Shown piece by piece: positions 48,121 through 59,489 of a stretch of DNA of 64,000 bases (within the stretch, counting starts at the first letter, position 1; each line of letters starts with the position of its first letter). The stretch comes from Morinoia aosen (taxonomy: Eukaryota; Arthropoda; Malacostraca; Amphipoda; Talitridae), in assembly GCA_030386875.1 (NCBI GenBank), contig CM059577.1, forward strand, positions 20,781,038-20,845,037, written 5' to 3'. The notes below the pieces were generated by a model. It ran no database searches. It was not told the origin of the DNA and saw nothing but the letters and a program-made list of their open reading frames with translations. Position numbers and translations under genes: made by a program.

Positions 48121-48410
48121 AAGCTGGTTTGAGCCCCTTAACCACAAAAAATGTTCCCAAGTCAGTTGGTGGGCTGGCAACATTTCGTCTGAAATTAAAA
48201 AAAAAACAAAAAAGCTCTATGCACAAAGTGTATCCCCACACCCTGCGCATAGAAACAGCAAGATTGAAAAGTTTCTGAAAAAATATAGAAGACGAAAAAG
48301 AAATTGGAACTGAAAAAATGGCAATAACGAACCAAAAAGTTCAACCTCACACATCTTTCCCCTTTGAGCGGTAATTCTTGTAGATACAATAGCTGTACCT
48401 CATTGAGAGG
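48121..48410 (-). mobile_element. SINE-like element, copy 11 (subfamily with insertion)
   Basis: From AAGCTGGTTTGAGCCCCTTA to AGCTGTACCTCATTGAGAGG. It carries the diagnostic GTGTATCCCCACACCCTGCG insertion before CATAGAAACAG and has several internal deletions. Confidence 0.65.
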
Positions 48411-51400
48411 CAAGATTGTCATAATGTTGTAAATATGTTACGCATTGTTCAAAGAGCCATCTTGATAGAACAAAAATCAAATCCAGGGCATTTTAAAATG
48501 CCGTACATCAAGCATTCTAAACAGGATATATAAATTTGCTTGTATTGAGAACAAAATGATTTGTAAGGGAGAAATATGAAAGCCATAGCAACATTATCCC
48601 TCACACCGCAGGCAGAATCAAATAACGGGGTGCAAGTAAAGAATCGCTTGCAGCAGACGGCAACGACAGGAATGACACTCGTCAGTAGTCACGACATCCA
48701 TATGCAGGTTTGGTAAAAAAAAAACTTTACAAAAAACCCAACCCACCCGCGTTCTTAACTTTGATTCCACGGAAAGTTCCTCGGGAATCCACACAAAAAC
48801 AGACGCAAGTGCACAGAAACTTGAAACGAGTCCTAAAAGACGGCCAAATTTTAGAAGTCAAAGTTCTATAAGTGTCCACACCGACAGTTACACACTGCAT
48901 GTGCTGATGTTATGGTTCATTCTCATGACGTCAGTCGATCAGTGTTATAGTTCCAACGTTAAGCATCATTGAACACAAAAATCAGAGAAACTTGATCGTT
49001 TGTGTAGCGACTGATATCAGAACTGAACGAACAGATTGAACCAGTTATTTAATGAAGAGGCAAAATTGAGCTTCACTATCCTCCCATCAAATGGTATAAA
49101 AATAGTCACGTCTTCCGAGCTTGGTTTCATTGAGTCTAAAACCTAAATGAAGAATTGCACACCAGGCTAGTTTCGTATTCTAACGTCTCTTACTACTGAT
49201 CCATGTTTCGTACTGCGACTCCTCAGAAGGAACAACCGGGAGAAAATCAGCGAATCACGCATGTTGTCACGCATAACTTGACTGAATGCTCGAGTTAAAA
49301 AGCTAAGAGAAGCCAGTGAAGCCCACGCAACAGGCTAAATTTTGAGATGCTTGAGTAATATGAAAATGGGTTATAGGTCTTTATCGGAATACCTTATCAC
49401 GAGGTTAGAGCACACACCAGCTCATACAAACACAGAAAAGCTCAGACATATGTGTTCAAAGTTACGAGAAAAATTCATGAGAATAAAGCACTAAGAATCA
49501 TAGGAGATCAGAAACCCGTTAAAAAGACTGAGCATAAATATATGCGAACAATGAACTTAAAGCTGCGACGCTGTCGGCCCTGGACTCGGCGAACGATATC
49601 GTACGGATTATGACAAGCAGCGCGATGTAGCCACGGGAGACATTGAGCCGAGGATGGCAGCAGAGCGAGAGATGCAAGCTGACCCAATCTTTAATCATAA
49701 GTCAGATATGATCAGAGGACAGCGTGGGGTCGTGGCCAGGCGCCCGCCGCCACAATGCACTCTGGGCTCCAGGATCTGCATGGCGAGGTGTGTGGCAGGA
49801 AAAGAAGGGGGAGCTGGGCAGTGGAAAGAACGAAAAGCGCATGGACGAAATGCAGGGAAATGAGATAACCACGCGCTAAGACCACTAAAATTATTGAATT
49901 TGCAGAATCGGATCCTAATAAATGTTTCAATTATAAAAAGTATGCTTGACACATTCGATAGGAAGGCGGAAGTAGCTCTTCCCTTGAAATCTCAGGATGT
50001 ACAGAGTTGGTGCCTTGACATTCTCTTGCATGGTTAACAGACAGCTTACAAAGAGCACTAGTACTACCTTTTCAAACGACCAACAAATGTTGATCTGCAC
50101 AAGTTTGAATATTGATTATCTTGCTTTAGAAACGAGAGGCGGAATTCAAATGCGAGAGGTTTGACAGTCGACCTCATAAGTTGCAGAATAGGAATTAATA
50201 CATAAACATAGTTGAGAAAATGGCAATATCAAATATAGGAAAGCCTATTTCGAATTTAAAATTGTCAGGAAATATACCCGTAGGTAGCTGAAAATGCGCA
50301 TGGGGAAAGCATAAACTTGCACTTTACGATCGTATTAACCAATTTACAATCCGTTAAGAAAATAACATGAACAACTGCATTTTCCAGCTATTGTAATCAA
50401 AACTCGAACGTTTTGGAAACTTTAAAATACTGGCCGACTTGAACTCTCCGGAAACGTGGCTACATCTCTAGGGGGACTGCGACTCGCACCGGGCACGGGA
50501 GAACGAGTGGAAGGAGGGAGCTGCCATCAGGGAGAGATAGGAAGCGGTCGATGTGCATTTTACGCCTTCCACAACTGCGCATAACATAAGACTACACGTA
50601 CAGTAGCTGTTTGACTAGCGTTAACTGGCTTCAGGAGCACGGCTGCGCCGTTGTGAAGTAAATTATCAGACCTAAAGATGCGGGATCAGAACACAATGTA
50701 ATGCCATAAAATCACGGGCGGTGTCGGCAGTACACACATAAAATCTTGATCAAAAATGGGCCAGAGCGTGGCAGAGAGCACTGCAATACAGACATGAATG
50801 CATCAGAATTACGACGCGAGACAGAAAAGTCACTACGCGCAGTAGCACACACACCACGCTCACAAAGCCCGCGTAGTCCCCCATTCCCGGAAGGAAGACC
50901 TCAACCTCCACGTATGCCAAGGCAGGGAAACGGGTCGCTGCAGAACTGCATTGCCGTGTGCGTGACTTACGTTGTGTGTGTTGCTGCAGTCCTCGCTGCT
51001 GCCAAAGGTGGTGGCCAAGCCTCTGTGCACACGTACGCGTACTTAAGCCCATCAATAGACATACGTAGGTTACATCAGTGCCTTTTATTCCTGCCATATG
51101 AGTAAGAGCTTCATTCAATGCGTAGGTGTCGGCATTTATGATGAATGCATAATACCCTTCATTCAAGACAAATGTATAAACGCATTTTCATTCATGGAAA
51201 ATGTGTAAACGCTTTCATTCATGACTAATTAACGTTCCAGTCACGTGACGTGCCACGTATACATTCACTTCAAGAAATTGAACAGCAGTAACTCTATAGA
51301 AAATATATGAAGGAATTTTAACAGTGTACGATCTGCGTCAGTGAATAGCGCACAGTAGCTCAAACCGAAAGTTGGATTAGCATAAGATACTAATATAAGG

Positions 51401-51532
51401 AAATTATGTATACCTATGAATGCATAAATAATTGTTCAATACTTAAAAACAAAGACATGAACGGAGAATACCTTGACAGCAGGAGGTCATTCACGAAAAA
51501 AATGGAAGATAAACTAAATAAAATATTTTAAA

Positions 51533-51760
51533 TTAACACTTTGACTGCGACTACTAAATATTAAGTCAGTGCCAAACTCAATCTTAAAGTCAATTGTAGT
51601 AAACTATTTTGAAAATACCAAACGTGAACTGGATCGTGCCTTCATTTAGCTTTGATTAAGTATTTATGAAAATTGAGTTTGCGACTACTGGTCGGTCAGC
51701 AGCATTATGAAAACTACCTCCGTGTACTATCGGTGACGCACGTCGCAGTCAAAGTCTTAA
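51533..51760. mobile_element. piggyBac-like MITE, family 3, intact copy
   Basis: 228 bp bounded by TTAA. The left end is TTAACACTTTGACTGCGAC and the reverse complement of the right end is TTAAGACTTTGACTGCGAC, matching at 18 of 19 bases. A homologous copy lies in reverse orientation in an Fgfr intron (26429-26620). No coding capacity. Confidence 0.8.
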
Positions 51761-52042
51761 TGGTTACAAGCAAGCAGCTTGGAAGCAAGTAAATATTTCT
51801 TGATCATCAACAACCGCTAATCCTTTCATAACTTTCGCTCTACACAGCTTAACGGAAAAAAGTAATTCAAACAATTGGGGCATGACATTAGAAACGCTTT
51901 TCATTCAAAAACACATCCACAACTCGAGGAAAGGTCATTCATGAACCTCAAAGCAGAAGTCGCTAGTGCATAACCTTCACCATTATCTTTGCGTGAATAA
52001 GTTCCCAGCGAGCTTCTCACTGCCATCACAATAAATACTAAG

Positions 52043-53008
52043 TGCAATGCCTAGTCGCACTACAGCAATGCGCACTTGCAGCAACACCTAGTCGCACTGC
52101 AGCAATGCGCACTTGCAGCAACACCTAGTCGCACTGCAGCAATGCGCACTTGCAGCAACACCTAGTCGCACTGCAGCAATGCGCACTTGCAGCAACACCT
52201 AGTCGCACTGCAGCAATGCGCACTTGCAGCAACACCTAGTCGCACTGCAGCAATGCGCACTTGCAGCAACACCTAGTCGCACTGCAGCAATGCGCACTTG
52301 CAGCAACATCTAGTCGCACTGCAGCAATGCGCACTTGCAGCAACACCTAGTCGCACTGCAGCAATGCGCACTTGCAGCAACACCTAGTCGCACTGCAGCA
52401 ATGCGCACTTGCAGCAACACCTAGTCGCACTGCAGCAATGCGCACTTGCAGCAACACCTAGTCGCACTGCAGCAATGCGCACTTGCAGCAACACCTAGTC
52501 GCACTGCAGCAATGCGCACTTGCAGCAACACCTAGTCGCACTGCAGCAATGCGCACTTGCAGCAACACCTAGTCGCACTTGCAGCAATGCGCACTTGCAG
52601 CAACACCTAGTCGCACTGCAGCAATGCGCACTTGCAGCAACACCTAGTCGCACTGCAGCAATGCGCACTTGCAGCAACATCTAGTCGCACTGCAGCAATG
52701 CGCACTTGCAGCAACACCTAGTCGCACTGCAGCAATGCGCACTTGCAGCAACACCTAGTCGCACTGCAGCAATGCGCACTTGCAGCAACACCTAGTCGCA
52801 CTGCAGCAATGCGCACTTGCAGCAACACCTAGTCGCACTGCAGCAATGCGCACTTGCAGCAACACCTAGTCGCACTGCAGCAATGCGCACTTGCAGCAAC
52901 ACCTAGTCGCACTGCAGCAATGCGCACTTGCAGCAACACCTAGTCGCACTGCAGCAATGCGCACTTGCAGCAACACCTAGTCGCACTTGCAGCAATGCGC
53001 ACTTGCAC
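52043..53008. repeat. 37-bp minisatellite, about 26 units
   Basis: Near-identical 37-bp units made of two related half-units, CTAGTCGCACTGCAGCAA and TGCGCACTTGCAGCAACAC. Every unit carries a PstI site (CTGCAG), except the first and two units with an extra T. Variant units (ACATC instead of ACACC at 52308 and 52679; extra T near 52580 and 52988) recur about ten to eleven units apart, showing block duplication. Frames over it are open only because the unit lacks stops. Confidence 0.95.
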
Positions 53009-53633
53009 CAATGCTTGCCCAGCCTGAGTCGATCCACACCAGGAGCTTCCTCTACATGGACAGCTGCAAGCCCAATAATTAAGGGTATCGTAGAGCCTTC
53101 CAAGTCTAACGCAAACCGACCAAAAAGTAGTCATCCCAAACACTGCAGAGAAAAGCTTAAACGCAGAGCCACTACAGAGCGGTCTGCTGAAGAGATAAGC
53201 TGCTGCAGAGCGTGACGTGGCCTGCCTGCTTCAGAAAATAGTCTGCAGCTGATCATTGTTAGAATAATAAGACAAGAATAAACGGAAGATAAGTCATTGC
53301 AATAAAATGACAAGTTTCTACCTATGTTAAACGAGTTTCTACCCATGTTCAGTGAAGAACCACGTCAATTTTTACAGCATTAAAACAACAGAAGTACTAT
53401 ATCCTCAGAACAGCGGGGAACTTCAAGAGCAGCACAGAGTCTCACTCACAACAATGATGCGCTAGCGTAAAATTAAAAGCACTGAGTAAATGTGTTTGAC
53501 GTTGCTAGCAAAATAAGCTGTAAATTAGGCTGATGTCAGGCGGCACGGGACGAGGACGGCACCACAAGGGCGGGCTGGCGGCGGCTTGGCAGCGAGCCTC
53601 GTGCGCCGCAGGACGTGGACAGATGCCCACACA

Positions 53634-53800
53634 GGCGCACGGCGCATGCGTCTGCTACTATTATGACGCACGGCGCATGCATCTGCTACTACCATGACGC
53701 ATGGCACATGCGCCTGCTGCTGTTCTGACACACAACACATGCGTCTACTACTACCATGACGCATGGCGCATACGTTTGCAGTAGTACAGACGCACAGCAC
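53634..53800. repeat. 31-bp tandem repeat, about 5.4 units
   Basis: Units begin GACGCA(C/T)GGCGCATGC and end CTGCTACTACCAT. Each 31-base unit differs from its neighbours at several positions, so this array is older than the 37-bp array 600 bases away. Confidence 0.9.
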
Positions 53801-54380
53801 TGTCTGTGATGGGAAGCCGGGACAAATGAATAATACAATTAAAACAGAGCAAAGAAACGATGTTTCAAAACGTCCTCAGAGTTAGACATCATGGGACAGG
53901 CGCCAACCGGCTTTCGGTGGCTCTATTTTAAGCGAGTGTTCCGACAGATAAGAAATAGGACACCAGGTCAGCCACAACCGACCAAGAAATGTTCACATCA
54001 GCCAGTTGCAGAACTTCGAAAACCATCATGCAGAGAAAATTGAGGATTTTCAAATTTATGTGATTGAATTTCAAAGTGTGTATGTCAGTTGAGAAATGGA
54101 ATAGTTACACAAAGTGGCAAGAAAGATAAATGAAGTCATCTACGACAAATCAACCAGCTTGAAATATGTTGAGTGTGAGCGGCGATTTTCTTCAACCCTA
54201 CTTTAGTCACTGGAGTTACCGGATACGGTAGGTCGTCTGAGGGTTACTGCTGTATATTGTCATAAATGTTTACGGAAATAATATGCAAAATACAGTTCAA
54301 TGCTGGTGCAGGATAAATGAACTATCATATTTAAATAGTTCGAATGACTCGTGGTTGATTGATGTCAGTAAAATATTAAT

Positions 54381-54720
54381 AGATTAGGTAGGAAGTTAGT
54401 TCAGATTTCCTTAACTCCAATAAAAGAGTTCCTAAAGAAAGAACAAGGAAGGCACCGCACCATCTAGAGTAGAATCAAGAGAACGAAGAATTCAGGCACA
54501 AGGGTGCAGTGTCCCACACACTGCACACAGAAACACCCAGAGAGAAAGAAGTTAATCTAACAAGTCAAGAGTTGAAGAAGAAAGTCATACGTGAAAAGGA
54601 CAGCAATAAAGTGAAAAATCCAGTTCTATTTCAACAAAAGGAAGGCAAATTTGACCGTTTCGGTACCCCTAGAAACACTAATTCCTCCAAATACAATAAT
54701 GTATGATATTCCCCCGACGG
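54381..54720 (-). mobile_element. SINE-like element, copy 12 (subfamily with insertion)
   Basis: On the plus strand: AGATTAGGTAGGAAGTTAGT tail, then a body from CAGATTTCCTTAACTCC to TATTCCCCCGACGG. Similar short sequences (GTAAAATATTAAT and GTAAAAATAATGC) flank it and may be a decayed target duplication. Confidence 0.65.
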
Positions 54721-55488
54721 GTAAAAATAATGCAGCAAAATAAACGACAGCAATAATGGAAAATTATCAAGCCCTAAGAATCAGAGCATTACTTCCATGC
54801 ATTAATTCGCACCTACACTCGGTATTCGACTATTTTACGCCCCAAAATTAATTTCAATACTAAATTACAAGAATAACGATCTGTTTTGATAGTTTGAAAC
54901 ATACACCTCCTACTTTCCCGTAGTATATGTTCACTTTCCAAAAGGACAAAAAAAATTCTACCAGTGAAGGTTAGAGCAAAATTGGGGTGACACTTCACAT
55001 AAATATGTGACCAATTCGCGGAGACCTCGGATATGCGCCGCCCTATAGCGAATACGGGAGGATCAGGAAAAACTTCAGCATGATGTCCAAGGGACAGAAT
55101 ATGGCAGGTGTATATTTAAGAAGTTCATCTAGGCAGCTACTTGAAAAGAATTAATATTGAACCCAATTTTCTATGTGCTATGATGCAGAGCACTGGATTC
55201 CAATTAGTGGCAACAAAAAAGGAAGCTTCATTACTGAACGTTTTCCAAATTTAACTTCGATTATATATTTTGCTGAAAGGAAGTTTGTGAATAATAATAG
55301 TGTTGTTGAAGATTTATTTTTCCCTAAGTAAACGTATCATTTTTGCACAAATAGGCTCGTATTTGTTAGAACGACGAACAACAGCGATTAAAAATGCAAA
55401 TGACATTTCCTAATGCAACCTTACTTGGTCTCAAATCATAGCATTTTTAGTTTTCTTCGAAATTCAACAAAAACCCTCGTCATTAAAA

Positions 55489-55849
55489 GATTAGATTAGA
55501 TTATTATTTAGTTTAAGCCTCCCTATCCTCAACAAATGAGATCCAAAGAGAGGAAAGAAGAAGGCACCATTTAGTATGGAGTTAAGGGAACGTGGAATCT
55601 ATGCAGAAAGGGCACAGAAACAGTAAGATGAGAAAGAAGTTCATGAAACAAGATCAAAGTTGAAGAAGAAAGTAGTAGGTGCTGAAAAACAGGACAGCAG
55701 TGAACCGAAAAAAGATGGTCCGTAACAAAATAAAAACCTATTCTATTTCAACAAATATAAAGCCTACCTAACCTTCAGCTCAGGCCCTTACATAGTCCCC
55801 CTGGGAGCGCTAATTCCCATAGATACATTAGTTGTATCCCCCTGAGGGG
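55489..55849 (-). mobile_element. SINE-like element, copy 13, with 14-bp target duplication
   Basis: Full-length copy with a perfect 14-bp flanking repeat, CCTCGTCATTAAAA, at 55475-55488 and 55850-55863. The plus strand begins GATTAGATTAGATTATTATT (the tail in reverse) and ends CCCCCTGAGGGG. This is the clearest proof that the tail belongs to the mobile unit and that both ends are as defined here. Confidence 0.9.
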
Positions 55850-56378
55850 CCTCGTCATTAAAAAATAAATGCTCACCTCACACCGGTTAAGGTATTGAGG
55901 ATGACAAACTAATCAGTACTAATTATTCCAACCGATTAATTTTCTTCATATTCGCGGCATAGCCTAGAGAGGCAGACGCACCTTTCAATTTTAGAGCCAA
56001 CCTTTACGAGTGTACCACCACCAGCGATCATCAAAGCAACAAGGCGAACACGAAATTTGATCCAAGGAGTCACAAAACGACTAACCCTGGTGGTGTACGT
56101 CTTACCCCAACACCCGTCTGAGGCTCTTATATCACAGCACACAAAACTTCCATTCAAACAAAGTAGAGAAGGGAAGACGGACAAGCAGAGCAACGTACCC
56201 ACGCTCCCGCCTCGGTAAATACTCGAATGACTGGCAGCAACATGAGCTCCATAGGCAGTTCGTATAAAAAGGTTCAACAAACAGGTCAGTTTGTCCAATC
56301 AATCTGAGAATACGACCAAACATTTGTGCTGGGGAAAGAGAGAAGCAGTGCCCGAGATCTGCGCGGCATCATTGCTGA

Positions 56379-56762
56379 GGCAGTGGCAACAGCAGGCGCA
56401 CTAGCAGCAGTAGCAACCGCAAGCGCACCAGCAGCAGTAGCAACAGCAGGCGCACCAGCAGCAGTGGCAACAGCAGGCGCACCAGCAGCAGTGGCAACAG
56501 CAGGCGCACCAGCAGCAGTGGCAACAGCAGGCGCACCAGCAGCAGTGGCAACAGCAGGCGCACCAGCAGCAGTGGCAACAGCAGGCGCACCAGCAGCTGT
56601 GGCAACAGCAGGCGCACCAGCAGCTGTGGCAACAGCAGGCGCACCAGCAGCTGTGGCAACAGCAGGCGCACCAGCAGCAGTGACAACAGCAGGCGCACCA
56701 GCAGCAGTGGCAACAGCAGGCGCACCAGCAGCAGTGGCAACAGCAGGCGCACCAGCAGCAGT
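56379..56762. repeat. 27-bp GCA-rich tandem array, about 14 units
   Basis: Units of 27 bp built from GCAGTGGCAACAGCAGGC and GCACCAGCA. Since 27 is a multiple of three and the unit has few stops, long frames are open on both strands: Ala-Thr-Gly-Pro-rich, Leu-rich, Cys-rich, or Gln/His/Trp-rich depending on frame. Three adjacent units share AGCTGTGGC and one has GTGAC. No conserved flank indicates which frame, if any, is real. Confidence 0.9.
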
Positions 56763-56987
56763 GGCGAGAAGTGCGACGAGAACAGCGTCTACACAGCAGC
56801 AGCAGCAGCCCCAGTAGCTCCTCCACACACCGGCTGAGCAGCAACAAATTGACACGCTACGTGAGCAGCAGTTCAATGAACATAAACACAAGGGAGCCGC
56901 GCCGTCTCACTTCAGCCACACAAAACCTCCACTGAGCTCAACTATTTCTAAGGTCGCCAGAAAATAAACACCACACTGAAGTACCGA

Positions 56988-57328
56988 TTAGATTAAATTA
57001 GATGTTAGTTTGAGCCTCCTGAGCCGCTACCAAGTGTTCCAAAAAGGAAGGAAGGCATCATTAGTATGGACTTGAGGAAACACGGAATCTATGCACATGG
57101 TGCATAGAAACAGCAACTCGAGAAAAAGTTCATGAAACAAGATGAAAGTTGAAGAAGAAAGTAGTAGGTGGACAACAGTCAACGGAAAAAAGATTGTCCA
57201 TAACAAAACAAAAAACCTGTTTTAATTCAACAAAAGAAAGGCCTGCCTGACATTTGGCTCGGGACCTCACATATTCCTCCTGGGAGCGCTAATTCCTATC
57301 GACACAATAGTTGTCTCCTCCTGAGGGG
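56988..57328 (-). mobile_element. SINE-like element, copy 14, with target duplication
   Basis: Flanked by ACTGAAGTACCGA (56975-56987) and ACTGAAGTTCCGA (57329-57341), 12 of 13 matching. The plus strand opens TTAGATTAAATTAGATGTTA and ends CTCCTGAGGGG. A short internal deletion removes the CTGAAAAACAG block. Confidence 0.85.
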
Positions 57329-58639
57329 ACTGAAGTTCCGACACACGCGCGCGGAAATCAGCAAGCAAGGAAGTAATAATTTGTTACAAGGTTGCCTTCA
57401 ATACCTAGGGTACAGTAACTTCAAACTAAACTGAGGACCTTGCAGGTGTTACAAGAGAGCGCGTAACTATCGCAGTTTCTCACCGGAATTACATAGCGAT
57501 CACCTAATGTCTATATCGTGCGGGTCATCAAACATCGCGTGGGGGGCTTCAATCCTCAAAGACTTTTGATAGCCACATGCACTGCTAAAGCATTACACAG
57601 AATTAAACTTTAACTTTAGCATCTCCCGTAAACAAGATTACTACAATTGTCGCAGTTTTGCAGATAAAATTCCTATAGTCAGAATGAAGTCAACGAGGTA
57701 CCCGATCGGGGAGACAGGATTGGGACACTCCTCGGAGGAAAGCTCAGAGTACTCTCAGTGTAAGAGAAATTAAGCTATCTAGGCCCAGTGCAGCATAATT
57801 GCCGAAACAACTCTCTCCTGTCCGAGCAAGGGTCTCCAGCAAAGCTAGAGAAGAGACGGTAAAGAAGCCTACCAGGTAAAGCAAGTCGAAACGCAAGACA
57901 AAACAAACGTCGTAATGCGACATCACAAGTCAGTTCTATTTACAAGTGAAGTCCACTAAAAGTGTTTGAATACCAGTACAAATGTAGTACGTATCTTTTT
58001 AGGAGCAGATCAGCCCAACAATGCAAAAAAATACAAAAAAGTCAGCGCTCGCCAACTCCGGCGCAGGTACATGACCAGGACCCTAATTGATCATTCTAAA
58101 GCACCTGAACAAATATGCACGGAGATACAAAGGCGACTTGAGTGTACACTTCAGAGATAAATTTTAAAGTTATCAGTAGAGGACTCTAGGGGATGATAAA
58201 ACTGAATAGCGTTCACCATTAGCATTCAATGGCCACACCACACAACAGAAACACTGACGATAAAAGCAGGTATGCTGGGCAGACTGAAGAGCTATGTAGA
58301 CTATCAAGGCAGGTACGTGAAGACGGACAGATGAGACACAAATTAGAGGCGCTTGTATACGAATTAAACTAGCAGCAAAATATTATAAACAACAAAAAAT
58401 AACTGAAACCTCACGTGACTGTCGTCTTAACGGAATAAATAAACCTTCAGTGTGCTCGGGTTTACAATGGTAAGTTCATTAAAATTCGAGTTCTTCGTGT
58501 TAATTCATCCTATTCGATCATTTACAGCAGTTATCAACCCAACTGTTACTATCAGGTTGTTACTATTATCTTTGTTCCATTTCTACTGTAGAACTCGAAA
58601 ATAGTAAGGTTTCTCGCTAAAAATCAGTAAATGATCAAG

Positions 58640-58640
<1 letters not shown>

Positions 58641-58707
<67 letters not shown>

Positions 58708-59051
58708 AGAAAGTTTTAGCCTCCCTTAACCACGACAAAGATGTTCCAAGAGAGGAAAAAGGAAGGCACCATTTAGTATGGAGTTGAGGGAACGCGGAAT
58801 CTATGCACAAGGTGCACAGAAACAGTAAGCTAGGAAAGAAGTTCATGAAACAAGAAAAAAGTTGAAGAAGAAAGTAGTAGGTGCTGAAAAACAGGACAGC
58901 AGTGAACCGAAAAAAGATGGTCCGTAACGAAACAAAAACCTATTTTATTACAACAAAAAAGAGGCCTACCTAACCTTCAGCTCGGGCCCTCACATGGTTC
59001 CCCTGGGAGCGCTAATTCCCATAGATACAATAGTTGTATCCCCCTGAGGGG
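58641..59051 (-). mobile_element. SINE-like element, copy 15, with (AAT)n tail and target duplication
   Basis: Best-preserved copy. Flanked by ATGATCAAGATTA at 58631-58643 and 59052-59064, 13 of 13. The triplet run at 58641-58705 is its 3' tail. The body ends GATACAATAGTTGTATCCCC then CTGAGGGG. Close to copy 6 in sequence, suggesting recent activity of the AAT-tailed form. Confidence 0.9.
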
Positions 59052-59489
59052 ATGATCAAGATTAACGAAACGCTATAGTTCTAAACAAATGTTACAGCAA
59101 TAAAATTTTTCCAACTCTGTAACTCATCATGCAATTGTTTTCCTCGCACGTGCCTGTAACGTACGCTCTTCATGCTCGCTTCAACGATATTTCTAACAAT
59201 GATAATCTATCATATTGCTTTATTTCAGTGTTTTCATTGCACATACATTACAACATGTTGGTAAAAAATGTAACCCCCAACTTTATGTCGTACTTAAAAA
59301 CAAAATTGAATGCCTTCGACTCCATTAGAATTTGGTAATCAACAATTTATGCTACCCTCTAAAAATTAAATCTATTTGTCAACAAGCTTACATGCAAAAA
59401 ATCTACTCCTAAAAAAATACATCAACTATGAATCCATTTTATGTTTAACCTTTTACTCTTGAGGTCGGCTCACGACCATTTAAACGGCG

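Noticed and set aside
49560-49870. GC-rich patch considered as an Fgfr first exon
   Set aside because: No GTAAGT/GTGAGT donor on the minus strand in this interval; kept only as a possible promoter region.
52043-53008. CRISPR-like array
   Set aside because: Units are contiguous, with no unique spacers, and the genome is eukaryotic. It is a minisatellite.
55936-56298. 120-codon minus-strand frame, considered as a Harbinger-type transposase
   Set aside because: No catalytic triad context or family motif could be identified.
56286-56891. 201-codon Ala/Thr/Gly-rich protein on the minus strand
   Set aside because: The 27-bp array is open in several frames on both strands, so openness is not evidence of coding.
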